This document shows, in pieces, positions 54,180 to 63,841 of a DNA stretch of 64,000 bases. Numbering within the stretch: position 1 is the stretch's first letter; each line of letters starts with the position of its first letter. Both the position numbers and the translations under genes were made by a program. The notes under the pieces were generated by a model. The model did no database searches. It was not told the origin of the DNA and saw only the letters and a program-made list of their open reading frames with translations. This stretch comes from Caballeronia humi (GTDB lineage Bacteria; Pseudomonadota; Gammaproteobacteria; Burkholderiales; Burkholderiaceae), in contig NZ_FCNW02000019.1 of assembly GCF_001544475.1 (NCBI RefSeq), forward strand, positions 38,784 to 102,783. The letters are read 5' to 3'.

Positions 54180-57100
54180 TTAGTTGCGGTCGAGGTCGAT
54201 GTCGATACCCAGCGAGCGGATTTCCTTCACGAGCACGTTGAAGGATTCCGGCATGCCTGCATCGATCACGTGATCGCCCTTCACCAGGTTCTCATAAACC
54301 TTGGTCCGGCCCGTCACGTCGTCCGACTTCACCGTCAGCATTTCCTGCAGCACGTAGGACGCGCCATACGCTTCGAGCGCCCACACTTCCATCTCACCGA
54401 AACGCTGGCCACCGAACTGCGCCTTACCACCCAGCGGCTGCTGCGTGACGAGCGAGTACGGTCCGGTCGAACGTGCGTGCATCTTGTCGTCGACCAAGTG
54501 GTGCAGCTTCAGGTAATGCATGTAGCCGACTGTCACGGTCCGTTCGAACGGTTCGCCCGTGCGGCCGTCGCTCAACTGAACCTGATTCTTCGACTTCGTC
54601 ATGCCGAGTTGCTTTGCGATGTCGTCCGGGAACGCCAGATCCAGCGCGCGCTCCATTTCTCCTTCCGTCGCGCCGTCGAACACCGGCGTCGCGAACGGCA
54701 CGCCTTCGCGCAGATTACGCGCCAGCTCGACGATTTCGTCGTCGCTGAAGCTTTCCAGCTCTTCGGCACGGCCCGACTCGTTGTAGATCTTCGTCAGGAA
54801 ACTACGAAGTTCCTCGATCTTCGCCTGCGCCTGCAGCATTTCGCCGATACGCCATCCGAGGCCCTTCGCAGCCCAGCCCAAATGCACTTCGAGAATCTGA
54901 CCCACGTTCATCCGCGACGGCACGCCGAGCGGATTGAGCACGACGTCAGCCGGACGGCCATCGGCCATATACGGCATGTCTTCGATCGGCACGATCTTCG
55001 ACACGACACCCTTGTTACCGTGACGGCCGGCCATCTTGTCGCCCGGCTGCAAACGGCGCTTCACCGCCAGATATACCTTGACCATCTTCAGCACGCCCGG
55101 CGGCAGTTCGTCGCCTTGCGTCAGCTTCTTGCGCTTCTCTTCGAACGCGAGGTCGAACTGGTGACGCTTCTGTTCGATCGAGTCCTTTATGGCTTCGAGC
55201 TGCGCGGCTGCTTCTTCATCAGCCAGGCGGATGTCGAACCAGTGATAGTGGTCGAGATCTTCCAAGTACGGCAGATCGATCGCCGTGCCCTTCGCCAGCT
55301 TCTTCGGACCGCCGTTCGCGATCTTGCCGTTCAGCATGCGCGCGAGACGCGAGAACGCGTCGCCTTCCACGATGCGCAACTGGTCGTTCAAGTCGAGGCG
55401 ATAGCGCTTCAGTTCGTCGTCGATGATCTGTTGCGCGCGCTTGTCCCGCGTGATGCCTTCGCGAGTGAACACCTGCACGTCGATTACCGTGCCGCTCATG
55501 CCCGACGGCACGCGCAGCGACGTATCCTTCACGTCCGACGCCTTCTCACCGAAGATCGCGCGCAGCAGCTTTTCTTCCGGCGTCAGTTGGGTTTCACCCT
55601 TCGGCGTCACCTTGCCGACCAGCACGTCGCCCGCTTCGACTTCCGCGCCGATGTACACGATGCCCGACTCGTCGAGACGGCCAAGCTGCACTTCGGCCAA
55701 GTTCGAAATGTCGCGCGTGATTTCTTCCGGTCCGAGCTTTGTGTCACGAGCCACGACGTTCAGTTCTTCGATGTGGATCGACGTGTAACGGTCGTCCGCC
55801 ACGACTTTTTCCGAGATCAGGATCGAGTCTTCGAAGTTGTAGCCGTTCCACGGCATGAACGCGACCAGCATGTTCTGACCGAGCGCGAGTTCGCCCAGAT
55901 CGGTCGATGCGCCATCGGCCAGCACGTCGCCACGCGACACCTTGTCGCCGACCTTCACGATCGGACGCTGGTTGATGTTCGTGTTCTGGTTCGAACGCGT
56001 GTACTTGATCAGGTTATAGATGTCGACACCGACATCGCCCGCGACCGCTTCGTCGTCGTTCACGCGAATCACGATACGGCCCGCATCGACGTAATCGACC
56101 ACGCCACCGCGAAACGCCTGCACCGTGGTGCCCGAGTCGACCGCAACCGTGCGCTCGATACCCGTACCAACCACGGCCTTTTCAGGACGCAGGCAAGGCA
56201 CGGCCTGACGCTGCATGTTCGAGCCCATCAACGCGCGGTTCGCGTCGTCGTGCTCGAGGAACGGAATCAGCGATGCCGCCACCGACACGATCTGCGACGG
56301 CGCCACGTCCATGTACTGGATGCGGTCCGGCGTGACCATCAGCGTTTCGCCCGCTTCACGCGACGAAACCAGTTCATCGGTCAGCGTGCCGTCTTCGCCC
56401 ATGGCGGCATTTGCCTGAGCGATCACGTAACGGCCTTCCTCGATCGCCGACAGGTAATCGATCTGATCCGTCACCTTGCTGTCCACGACCTTGCGGTACG
56501 GCGTTTCGAGGAAGCCGTATTCGTTCAGGTGCGCGTAGAGCGCGAGCGAGTTGATCAGGCCGATGTTCGGACCTTCCGGCGTTTCAATCGGGCAGACACG
56601 GCCATAGTGCGTCGGGTGCACGTCGCGGACTTCGAAGCCCGCGCGCTCACGCGTCAAACCGCCCGGCCCAAGAGCCGAAACACGGCGCTTGTGGGTGATT
56701 TCCGACAGCGGGTTGGTTTGGTCCATGAACTGCGACAGCTGCGACGAACCGAAGAACTCGCGAATCGCCGACGAAATCGGCTTCGAGTTGATCAGGTCGT
56801 GCGGCATCAGGTTTTCGCTTTCCGCCTGGCCCAGACGCTCCTTCACAGCACGTTCGACACGCACAAGACCGGCGCGGAACTGGTTCTCCGCCAGTTCGCC
56901 GACGCAACGCACGCGACGATTGCCCAAGTGGTCGATGTCGTCCACTTCGCCCTTGCCGTTACGCAACTCGACCAGGATCTTGATGGTCGCGAGGATGTCG
57001 TCGTCCTGCAGCGTCATCGGTCCGATGATTTCATCGCGCCCCACGCGGCGATTGAACTTCATGCGGCCGACCTTCGACAGGTCGTACGCGTCTTCACTGT

Positions 57101-58286
57101 AGAACAGACGGTTGAACAGCGCCTCGACGGCTTCTTCGGTCGGCGGTTCGCCCGGACGCATCATGCGGTAGATCGCGATGCGCGCGGCCATGCGGTCGGC
57201 GGTTTCATCGATACGCAGCGTCGACGAGATGTACGGACCCTGATCCAGATCGTTCGTGTAGAGCGTCTGAATGTCCTTGACCTTCGCCTCGCGCAGCTTT
57301 TCGAGCACCGTTTCGGTGATTTCGTCGTTCGCGTTCGCGATCACTTCGCCCGTCTCGCCATCGACGACGTTCTTCGCCAGCACGCGGCCAAGCAGATAGT
57401 CTTCCGGAACCGAGATGAACTTGGTCTTCGCGCTTTCGAGGTCGCGGATGTGCTTCGCGTTGATCCGCTTGTCCTTCGTGACAATGACGTTGCCTTCGCG
57501 GTCCTGGATGTCGAAACGCGCGACTTCACCGCGCAGGCGTTCCGGCACGAATTCCATCTGCGCGCCTTCGTTCATCAGCGCGAAGTTGTCGAACACGAAG
57601 AAGTTCGCGAGGATCTGTTCCGGCGTCAGGCCGATGGCCTTCAACAAAATCGTGACCGGCATTTTCCGGCGACGATCGACGCGGAAATACAGTACGTCCT
57701 TCGGGTCGAATTCGAAGTCGAGCCACGAACCGCGGTAGGGGATGATCCGCGCCGAGAACAGCAGCTTGCCCGAGCTATGCGTCTTGCCCTTGTCGTGCTC
57801 GAAGAACACGCCCGGCGAACGGTGCAACTGCGACACAATCACGCGTTCCGTGCCGTTGATGACGAATGAGCCGGTTGGCGTCATGAGCGGAATTTCGCCC
57901 ATGTACACTTCCTGCTCCTTCACTTCCTTGACGACGGGCTTGCTCGGCGATTCCTTGTCGAGCAGCACGAGGCGTACCTTGGCGCGCAAGGCGGAGCAAT
58001 AGGTCAGGCCGCGCTGTTGGCATTCCTTGATGTTGAACGCCGGCGGAGAAAGCATGTAGCTGACGAATTCGAGTCGCGCGAAACCGTTGTGCGAGACGAT
58101 CGGAAAAACCGACGAAAAAGCGGCTTGCAAGCCTTCCGATTTCCGTTGCGTCGCGGAGGTGTCTGCTTGCAGAAACGTCGTGAATGATTCAAGCTGGGTA
58201 GCCAGCAAGAACGGAACTTGGTGAACGATGGGGCGCTTCGCGAAACTCTTGCGAATACGCTTCTTCTCGGTGAAGGAATATTGCAT
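54180..58286 (-). CDS. rpoB: RNA polymerase subunit beta
   Basis: This 1368-residue subunit has the rifampicin pocket GSSQLSQFMDQTNPLSEITHK followed by RRVSALGPGGL in wild-type form (Asp, His and Ser positions intact), so it looks rifampicin-sensitive. Further landmarks are HPTHYGRVCPIETPEGPNIGL, MPWNGYNFEDSI and the C-terminal GGKAQFGGQRFGEMEVWALEAYGA. It lies 366 bases after rplL, a gap with an attenuator-like hairpin. Confidence 0.99.
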   Translation of the reverse strand: MQYSFTEKKRIRKSFAKRPIVHQVPFLLATQLESFTTFLQADTSATQRKSEGLQAAFSSVFPIVSHNGFARLEFVSYMLSPPAFNIKECQQRGLTYCSALRAKVRLVLLDKESPSKPVVKEVKEQEVYMGEIPLMTPTGSFVINGTERVIVSQLHRSPGVFFEHDKGKTHSSGKLLFSARIIPYRGSWLDFEFDPKDVLYFRVDRRRKMPVTILLKAIGLTPEQILANFFVFDNFALMNEGAQMEFVPERLRGEVARFDIQDREGNVIVTKDKRINAKHIRDLESAKTKFISVPEDYLLGRVLAKNVVDGETGEVIANANDEITETVLEKLREAKVKDIQTLYTNDLDQGPYISSTLRIDETADRMAARIAIYRMMRPGEPPTEEAVEALFNRLFYSEDAYDLSKVGRMKFNRRVGRDEIIGPMTLQDDDILATIKILVELRNGKGEVDDIDHLGNRRVRCVGELAENQFRAGLVRVERAVKERLGQAESENLMPHDLINSKPISSAIREFFGSSQLSQFMDQTNPLSEITHKRRVSALGPGGLTRERAGFEVRDVHPTHYGRVCPIETPEGPNIGLINSLALYAHLNEYGFLETPYRKVVDSKVTDQIDYLSAIEEGRYVIAQANAAMGEDGTLTDELVSSREAGETLMVTPDRIQYMDVAPSQIVSVAASLIPFLEHDDANRALMGSNMQRQAVPCLRPEKAVVGTGIERTVAVDSGTTVQAFRGGVVDYVDAGRIVIRVNDDEAVAGDVGVDIYNLIKYTRSNQNTNINQRPIVKVGDKVSRGDVLADGASTDLGELALGQNMLVAFMPWNGYNFEDSILISEKVVADDRYTSIHIEELNVVARDTKLGPEEITRDISNLAEVQLGRLDESGIVYIGAEVEAGDVLVGKVTPKGETQLTPEEKLLRAIFGEKASDVKDTSLRVPSGMSGTVIDVQVFTREGITRDKRAQQIIDDELKRYRLDLNDQLRIVEGDAFSRLARMLNGKIANGGPKKLAKGTAIDLPYLEDLDHYHWFDIRLADEEAAAQLEAIKDSIEQKRHQFDLAFEEKRKKLTQGDELPPGVLKMVKVYLAVKRRLQPGDKMAGRHGNKGVVSKIVPIEDMPYMADGRPADVVLNPLGVPSRMNVGQILEVHLGWAAKGLGWRIGEMLQAQAKIEELRSFLTKIYNESGRAEELESFSDDEIVELARNLREGVPFATPVFDGATEGEMERALDLAFPDDIAKQLGMTKSKNQVQLSDGRTGEPFERTVTVGYMHYLKLHHLVDDKMHARSTGPYSLVTQQPLGGKAQFGGQRFGEMEVWALEAYGASYVLQEMLTVKSDDVTGRTKVYENLVKGDHVIDAGMPESFNVLVKEIRSLGIDIDLDRN

Positions 58287-58500
58287 ACGATCTCCGAATC
58301 ACGGCGGGCGTTGCCGAGGCGGGATACCTCGATGACACGACCCGGTGTTCACCGACTGAGACTCGTGAGTCGCCCTGCGAGGACGAACGAGCCCTAGAAG
58401 CTTGGTGGTTGGCCGCTACCAACCGCTGGCTGACGGCAGCGGATGCCTGTGTTGCCCGCTACCCGACCAAACTTGCCTTCTGCAGTCGCTTCAGAAGACA

Positions 58501-58543
58501 AAGAGAAGTATCGGCATGATATTCCGATCGACAATTCTCTTTG
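58501..58543 (-). ncRNA. Hairpin in rplL-rpoB mRNA, possible RNase III site
   Basis: AAAGAGAA (58501-58508) pairs with TTCTCTTT (58536-58543), and ATCGG (58511-58515) with CCGAT (58525-58529), with unpaired bases between and a 9-base loop. It has the long, bulged stem shape of an RNase III site, but cleavage is not shown by sequence alone. Confidence 0.4.
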
Positions 58544-58602
58544 GCCTCTAGGCAGACTTTTTTGCCAAAACCGGCCATTAATAACTTAGTCCGCACAAAG
58601 CA

Positions 58603-58632
58603 CAAAAAGGCCGGCGGTGCGAACCGCCAGCC
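58603..58632 (-). terminator. Attenuator-like terminator after rplL
   Basis: In minus-strand RNA GGCTGGCGGT pairs with ACCGCCGGCC (one G-U) around a 4-base loop and five U follow (complement of 58604-58608). It lies 20 bases after the rplL stop. Since rpoB lies downstream in the same operon, it must be partial. Confidence 0.8.
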
Positions 58633-58652
58633 TCCGCAAAGCGCAGTGAAAC

Positions 58653-59024
58653 TTACTTGATTTCAGCTTTTGCGCCTGCTTCTTCCAACTTCTTCTTCGC
58701 TTCTTCAGCAGCAGCCTTCGGTACCGCTTCCTTCACAGGCTTCGGTGCACCGTCGACCAGGTCCTTCGCTTCCTTCAGGCCGAGACCCGTCAGTTCACGA
58801 ACAGCCTTAATGACCGAAACCTTGTTCGCGCCGATTTCTGTCAGGTTGACCGTGAATTCGGTTTGTTCTTCAGCAACTGCAGCTGCAGCGCCTGCAGGGC
58901 CAGCGACAGCAACTGCTGCAGCCGACACGCCGAACTTCTCTTCGAACGCCTTAACTAGCTCGTTCAGTTCCAGAACCGACATCGAGCCTACGGCTTCGAG
59001 GATGTCTTCTTTTGCGATTGCCAT
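58653..59024 (-). CDS. rplL: 50S ribosomal protein L7/L12
   Basis: This 123-residue stalk protein has the N-terminal dimerisation part (MAIAKEDILEAVGSMSVLELNELV), an Ala/Gly-rich hinge (about 38-52) and the C-terminal factor-binding domain with NKVSVIKAVRELTGLGLKEAKDLVDGAPKPVKE. Present in several copies per ribosome. The 83-base gap from rplJ likely carries its own strong ribosome-binding region. Confidence 0.98.
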   Translation of the reverse strand: MAIAKEDILEAVGSMSVLELNELVKAFEEKFGVSAAAVAVAGPAGAAAAVAEEQTEFTVNLTEIGANKVSVIKAVRELTGLGLKEAKDLVDGAPKPVKEAVPKAAAEEAKKKLEEAGAKAEIK

Positions 59025-59107
59025 TTGAAATACTCCTAGATTGAATTCGGATCGAGCTAGCGATCTAGCTAATACCTAACTGAGCAACTGGTGCCCAAGT
59101 GAATACG

Positions 59108-59605
59108 TTACGCAGCTTCGCCCTGCTTCTTCTCCGCGAGCGCGGCGAGGCCACGCGCGAAGCCAGCAACAGGCGCTTGCATAACATAAAGCAGCTTGGA
59201 GAGCAGTTCTTCGCGGCTCGGGATGTTGGCCAACGCTTGCACGCCCGCCTTGTCCATCACGTTGCCTTCGTAGGAACCAGCCTTGATGATCAACTTGTCA
59301 TTGCCCTTGCCGAAGTCGTTGACGACCTTGGCTGCGGCAATGGCATCTTCTGAGATGCCGTAGATCAGAGGACCGGTCATCTGCTCAGCCAGCGGAGCGA
59401 ACGGCGTACCTTCCACGGCGCGACGCGCCAGCGTGTTTTTCAACACGCGGAGATACACTTGTTGCTCGCGCGCTTTCGCGCGCAGCTTGGTCAGATCGCC
59501 AACCGTGATCCCACGATACTCAGCGAGCACCATCGTCTGAGCCTTCGCGACTTGCGCGGCGACTTCAGCGACGACTGCCTGCTTACTTTCTTTGTTCAGT
59601 GGCAC
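59108..59605 (-). CDS. rplJ: 50S ribosomal protein L10
   Basis: This 165-residue stalk-base protein begins, with a GTG start at 59605, MPLNKESKQAVVAEVAAQVAKA, the Burkholderia form. GGAGG lies 7 bases upstream of the GTG. The frame is open to 59716 but that stretch is untranslated leader. It anchors L7/L12 and, in E. coli, represses the rplJL mRNA by binding the leader. Confidence 0.96.
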   Translation of the reverse strand: MPLNKESKQAVVAEVAAQVAKAQTMVLAEYRGITVGDLTKLRAKAREQQVYLRVLKNTLARRAVEGTPFAPLAEQMTGPLIYGISEDAIAAAKVVNDFGKGNDKLIIKAGSYEGNVMDKAGVQALANIPSREELLSKLLYVMQAPVAGFARGLAALAEKKQGEAA

Positions 59606-59894
59606 GGTTAAACCTCCAGATTCGATGCGCCGACTTGGCACATCGCGTTCAACAACGGCGTCCGACCTGTTAGGAGCATTTCGATCAGCTGGTGCACACC
59701 GTCCGGTGTACGACAACCGACTTCAACCACTACAAAACTTTCCGGGTTCGCCATCTGCGTTGGCATTCATTAAGGTCACGCCTACCTAATGCGTCACCAC
59801 CAACGGTCTTTGACAACCGGCTGTAGCTCAAACACCTGAACCACAGCCGCCCAAAGCCCTTCACGCACGGCCAGTCGGCCATGCGCACAATTCT
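59606..59894 (-). promoter_or_regulatory. rplJ leader, probable L10 autoregulatory RNA
   Basis: This 289-base gap between rplA and rplJ has the length and place of the L10(L12) binding leader. A perfect stem CACCG/CGGTG with a 2-base loop region lies within 59691-59711 (GGTGCACACCGTCCGGTG on the plus strand). I do not see the whole kink-turn fold, so the assignment is from position and these stems. Confidence 0.45.
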
Positions 59895-60590
59895 TTACTG
59901 CGCGAGCGTGCCTTGATCGACGCGCACGCCGACACCCATGGTGCTCGACAAGGCGATCTTGCGCAGGTACACGCCTTTGCTGGTCGCCGGTTTGGCCTTT
60001 TGAAGGGCTTCCACCAGTGCCGACAAGTTTTGACGCAGCGATGCCGGCTCGAACGAAGCACGGCCGATCGTCGCGTGGATGATACCGGCCTTGTCGACAC
60101 GGAATTGAACCTGACCCGCCTTGGCGTTTTTCACAGCCTGGGCGACGTCGGCGGTAACCGTACCGACCTTCGGATTCGGCATCAGGCCGCGCGGACCGAG
60201 AATCTGACCGAGCGTACCAACGACGCGCATCGTGTCCGGCGAAGCGATCACGACGTCGAAGTTCAGGTTGCCGGCCTTGACTTGCTCAGCCAGGTCTTCC
60301 ATACCGACGATCTCTGCACCAGCAGCACGGGCCTGCTCGGCCTTTTCGCCTTGGGCGAATACGGCAACACGAACGGACTTACCGGTACCAGCCGGCAGAA
60401 CGACCGAACCGCGAACCACTTGGTCCGACTTTTTGGCGTCGATGCCGAGCTGCACCGCCACGTCGATCGATTCATCGAACTTGGCGCTTGCGCATTCCTT
60501 GACGAGGTTCAGCGCATCGTCGACGGGATAAAGCTTCTGGCGGTCGACTTTGGTCGCGAACGCTTGAAGACGCTTAGAAAGCTTAGCCAT
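59895..60590 (-). CDS. rplA: 50S ribosomal protein L1
   Basis: This 231-residue protein begins MAKLSKRLQAFATKVD and contains the RVAVFAQGEKAEQARAAGAEIVG and GPRGLMPNPKVGTVT segments. L1 stalk protein; repressor of the L11-L1 mRNA in E. coli. It starts directly after the rplK stop (60591). Confidence 0.98.
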   Translation of the reverse strand: MAKLSKRLQAFATKVDRQKLYPVDDALNLVKECASAKFDESIDVAVQLGIDAKKSDQVVRGSVVLPAGTGKSVRVAVFAQGEKAEQARAAGAEIVGMEDLAEQVKAGNLNFDVVIASPDTMRVVGTLGQILGPRGLMPNPKVGTVTADVAQAVKNAKAGQVQFRVDKAGIIHATIGRASFEPASLRQNLSALVEALQKAKPATSKGVYLRKIALSSTMGVGVRVDQGTLAQ

Positions 60591-61022
60591 TTACACGCCC
60601 TCCACGGTGATGCCCATCGAACGGGCGCTACCAGCGATCGTACGAACCGCTGCGTCCAGATCCGCTGCCGTCAGGTCAGGCAATTTGGTCTTTGCGATTT
60701 CTTCCGCTTGTGCGCGGGTGATGCTGCCGACCTTATCGGTATGCGGCTTTGCCGAACCCTTGTCGATCTTGGCCGCCTTCTTGATCAGAACGGTGGCCGG
60801 CGGCGTCTTCATGATGAACGTGAAGCTCTTGTCCGCAAATGCCGTAATGACGACCGGCACCGGCAGACCCGGCTCCATCGCTTGAGTCTGCGCGTTGAAC
60901 GCTTTGCAGAACTCCATGATGTTCAGGCCACGCTGGCCCAGTGCCGGACCGACCGGCGGCGACGGGTTGGCTTTACCTGCAGGGATCTGCAGCTTGATAA
61001 AGCCGATGATTTTCTTTGCCAT
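60591..61022 (-). CDS. rplK: 50S ribosomal protein L11
   Basis: This 143-residue protein begins MAKKIIGFIKLQIPAGKANPSPP and carries PVGPALGQRGLNIMEFCKAFN and the thiostrepton-site C-terminal domain ending SARSMGITVEGV. The frame is open to 61103 but the family start is at 61022. The 148-base gap to nusG holds a 7-bp stem CGTAAGC/GCTTACG (61120-61149), possibly part of an L1 control site. Confidence 0.97.
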   Translation of the reverse strand: MAKKIIGFIKLQIPAGKANPSPPVGPALGQRGLNIMEFCKAFNAQTQAMEPGLPVPVVITAFADKSFTFIMKTPPATVLIKKAAKIDKGSAKPHTDKVGSITRAQAEEIAKTKLPDLTAADLDAAVRTIAGSARSMGITVEGV

Positions 61023-61170
61023 GTTGAAAACCTCTGCTGAACGCAATAGCGTTCGGTGAGTGATAGCGCGCTTTTGCCGAGAACGGCTACTGACGCTCCT
61101 CAACGGTCATAACGCGGACCGTAAGCGCGAATTGCGCGCCGTGCTTACGCCCGCCGCGCAAAATTTAAAG

Positions 61171-61728
61171 CTACAGCTTTTCCACCTGCCCGAACTCTAG
61201 TTCAACCGGAGTCGATCGTCCGAAGATGGTCACAGACACGCGAACTCGAGACTTCTCGTAGTTCACTTCCTCGACGTTTCCATTGAAGTCAGTGAATGGG
61301 CCATCCTTAACGCGGACCATCTCGCCCACCTCGAACAACGTCTTCGGGCGCGGTTTTTCGACGCCTTCCTGCATCTGAGACATGATCTTTTCGACTTCCC
61401 GAGGGGAAATCGGGCTAGGGCGATTTCGCGCCCCGCCGACGAAGCCCGTAACCTTGGCCGTATTTTTTACCAAGTGCCATGTCTCGTCCGTCATTTCCAT
61501 CTCGACCAGAACATAGCCGGGAAAGAAGCGACGCTCAGTCACTGACTTATGACCACCCTTCACCTCAACGACCTCTTCGGTCGGAACCAGGATTTGGCCA
61601 AATTGATCCTGCATGCCGGCGCGTTCGATGCGTTCCTGAAGCGCCCGCTGCACGCTCTTCTCCATGCCAGAGTAAGCGTGCACAACATACCAACGTTTTC
61701 CGCTCGGGGATGTCGGAGTATCGCTCAT
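61171..61728 (-). CDS. nusG: Transcription termination/antitermination protein NusG
   Basis: This 185-residue factor has the NGN domain (KRWYVVHAYSGMEKSVQRAL... FFPGYVLVEMEM...WHLVKNT) and a C-terminal KOW domain (VRVKDGPFTDFNGNVEEV). It joins polymerase to ribosomes via S10 and acts with Rho. One base separates it from the secE stop. Confidence 0.97.
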   Translation of the reverse strand: MSDTPTSPSGKRWYVVHAYSGMEKSVQRALQERIERAGMQDQFGQILVPTEEVVEVKGGHKSVTERRFFPGYVLVEMEMTDETWHLVKNTAKVTGFVGGARNRPSPISPREVEKIMSQMQEGVEKPRPKTLFEVGEMVRVKDGPFTDFNGNVEEVNYEKSRVRVSVTIFGRSTPVELEFGQVEKL

Positions 61729-61729
61729 A

Positions 61730-62110
61730 TCATTTCCAACCCAGAATCACCGAGAAAATCATCCATTCTATCGACTTATCGCTAAGCCAGAGAAAGATGG
61801 CCATGATCAGTACGAAGGCGAAGACCACCAACGTTGTCTGCGTTGCTTCCTTGCGAGTCGGCCAGACAACCTTACGAACTTCCTTGTACGAATCCTTGGC
61901 GAAGGCAATGAACCCCTTCCCCGGCGCGGAGAGCAGACCGACCGCGACTCCCGCGATAACGCCGATAGCCAACGCGGCGCCGCGAACGTACCACTCCTGG
62001 CTACCGAGCCAGAAGAAACCCACGAACCCGGCCAATACCAACAATACGCCCGCGGCCACCATCAACTTGTCGCTGGAAGTATTTACAGTTTCGACGGAAG
62101 GATTCGCCAT
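61730..62110 (-). CDS. secE: Protein translocase subunit SecE
   Basis: This 126-residue protein has three transmembrane segments (about 17-35, 42-60, 92-112), like the E. coli form, and the conserved cytoplasmic EVRKVVWPTRKEATQTT before the last helix. It clamps SecY. It lies 34 bases after tRNA-Trp. Confidence 0.96.
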   Translation of the reverse strand: MANPSVETVNTSSDKLMVAAGVLLVLAGFVGFFWLGSQEWYVRGAALAIGVIAGVAVGLLSAPGKGFIAFAKDSYKEVRKVVWPTRKEATQTTLVVFAFVLIMAIFLWLSDKSIEWMIFSVILGWK

Positions 62111-62144
62111 AACACCTTGAACAGCGCCACTTGGCGCGAGAATG

Positions 62145-62220
62145 TGGCAGGGGCAGAGGGAATCGAACCCCCAACCTTCGGTTTTGGAGACCGACGCTCT
62201 GCCAGTTGAGCTATACCCCT
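62145..62220 (-). tRNA. tRNA-Trp (anticodon CCA)
   Basis: This 76-base gene reads AGGGGTATAGCTC... with CTCCAAA anticodon loop, GGTTCGATT T-loop and encoded 3' CCA. It lies between tuf and secE, a typical beta/gammaproteobacterial location. Confidence 0.97.
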
Positions 62221-62287
62221 AAACCATTTGGGGCCGACGGTATCGCCGACCCCGAAAACTATCGATTATCGAGAAAATTTCTGGCTT

Positions 62288-63478
62288 TTACTCGAGAATC
62301 TTCGCAACGACACCAGCGCCGACCGTACGGCCGCCTTCACGGATGGCGAAGCGCAGGCCTTCTTCCATCGCGATCGGGTTGATCAGCTTCACCGTGATCG
62401 ACACGTTGTCGCCCGGCATGACCATTTCCTTGTCCTTCGGCAACTCGATCGAACCGGTCACGTCCGTCGTACGGAAGTAGAACTGCGGGCGATAGTTGTT
62501 GAAGAACGGCGTGTGACGACCGCCTTCGTCCTTCGACAGAACATACACCTCTGCCGTGAAGTGCGTGTGCGGGTTGATCGAACCCGGCTTGGCCAGAACC
62601 TGACCACGCTCGACGTCTTCACGCTTCGTGCCGCGCAGCAGGATACCGACGTTATCGCCCGCTTGACCCTGGTCGAGCAGCTTGCGGAACATTTCCACGC
62701 CCGTGCAGGTCGTCTTCACCGTCGGCTTGATACCGACGATTTCGATTTCCTCACCGACCTTCACCACGCCACGCTCGATACGGCCCGTCACCACCGTGCC
62801 GCGACCCGAGATCGAGAACACGTCTTCCACCGGCATCAGGAACGCGCCGTCAACTGCACGCTCCGGCGTCGGGATGTACGTGTCCAGTGCGTCGGCCAGG
62901 TTCATGATTGCCACTTCGCCCAGCTCGCCCTTGTCGCCTTCCAGCGCGAGCTTGGCCGAACCCTTGATGATCGGCGTGTCGTCGCCCGGGAAGTCATACT
63001 TCGAAAGAAGCTCGCGCACTTCCATTTCGACGAGTTCGAGCAGTTCGGCGTCGTCGACCATGTCGCACTTGTTCAGGAACACGATGATGTACGGCACGCC
63101 AACCTGACGAGCCAACAGAATGTGCTCACGCGTTTGCGGCATCGGGCCGTCAGCGGCCGAACACACCAGGATCGCGCCGTCCATCTGCGCGGCACCCGTG
63201 ATCATGTTCTTCACGTAGTCGGCGTGGCCCGGGCAATCGACGTGTGCGTAGTGGCGGTTGGCCGTTTCGTACTCGACGTGCGCCGTGTTGATCGTGATAC
63301 CACGCGCCTTTTCTTCCGGCGCCGCGTCGATCTGGTCATACGCCTTGGCTTCGCCGCCGAACTTCTTGGTCAGCACCGTCGTGATCGCTGCCGTCAGCGT
63401 GGTCTTGCCATGGTCAACGTGACCAATCGTTCCAACGTTCACGTGCGGCTTGGTCCGCTCGAATTTACCTTTGGCCAT
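62288..63478 (-). CDS. tuf: Elongation factor Tu, copy 2 (tRNA-tuf operon)
   Basis: This 396-residue copy carries Thr72 (base 63265), the residue expected for Burkholderia, where copy 1 has Pro72. Other visible DNA differences to copy 1 are synonymous: codon 2 and codon 395. The identity stops at the gene ends, consistent with gene conversion of the coding region. It is cotranscribed with tRNA-Tyr/Gly/Thr upstream and tRNA-Trp downstream. A GGGGTCGGCG stem-loop (62230-62253) follows the stop but has no U-run. Confidence 0.97.
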   Translation of the reverse strand: MAKGKFERTKPHVNVGTIGHVDHGKTTLTAAITTVLTKKFGGEAKAYDQIDAAPEEKARGITINTAHVEYETANRHYAHVDCPGHADYVKNMITGAAQMDGAILVCSAADGPMPQTREHILLARQVGVPYIIVFLNKCDMVDDAELLELVEMEVRELLSKYDFPGDDTPIIKGSAKLALEGDKGELGEVAIMNLADALDTYIPTPERAVDGAFLMPVEDVFSISGRGTVVTGRIERGVVKVGEEIEIVGIKPTVKTTCTGVEMFRKLLDQGQAGDNVGILLRGTKREDVERGQVLAKPGSINPHTHFTAEVYVLSKDEGGRHTPFFNNYRPQFYFRTTDVTGSIELPKDKEMVMPGDNVSITVKLINPIAMEEGLRFAIREGGRTVGAGVVAKILE

Positions 63479-63541
63479 TTTCGACTCCTAACAGGATTTT
63501 CGTACCTTGCGCCGCGCGCAAACGCTCTAAACTTATTTTGC

Positions 63542-63616
<75 letters not shown>

Positions 63617-63630
63617 GCGACCATTGACGC

Positions 63631-63704
63631 TGGAGCGGGTGAAGGGAATCGAACCCTCGTCATAAGCTTGGAAGGCTTCTGCTCTACCATTGAGCTACAC
63701 CCGC
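63631..63704 (-). tRNA. tRNA-Gly (anticodon TCC)
   Basis: This 74-base gene has acceptor GCGGGTG / CACCCGC, anticodon loop CTTCCAA and encoded CCA. Only 14 bases separate it from tRNA-Thr. Confidence 0.96.
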
Positions 63705-63741
63705 ACGGGCCTTGATTCCCTACGCACTACCGCTTTAATTC

Positions 63742-63827
63742 TGGTGGAGGAGGTTGGATTCGAACCAACGTAGGCGTAAGCCAACAGATTTACAGTCTGC
63801 CCCCTTTAGCCACTCGGGCACCCCTCC
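63742..63827 (-). tRNA. tRNA-Tyr (anticodon GTA)
   Basis: This 86-base class II gene has a long variable arm, anticodon loop CTGTAAA, acceptor GGAGGGG / CTCCTCC and encoded CCA. It is first in the tRNA-tuf operon; the promoter start would be about 8 bases before its 5' end. Confidence 0.96.
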
Positions 63828-63841
63828 GCAGAGAACTATCG

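Larger units (their letters stand above)
58287..58652 (-). other. rplL-rpoB intergenic leader
   Basis: This 366-base gap holds no gene. Reading along minus-strand RNA from rplL it contains first an attenuator-like hairpin with U-run (58603-58632), then a long broken hairpin (58501-58543) that looks like an RNase III substrate, then about 200 bases to the rpoB start with several GC-rich stems I do not recognise. In E. coli the same gap contains a partial terminator and an RNase III site that set rpoBC output; the parallel is inference from position and structure. Confidence 0.6.

Noticed and set aside
54270..57869. Open frame of 1199 codons on the plus strand opposite rpoB
   Set aside because: Same antisense artefact as opposite rpoC.
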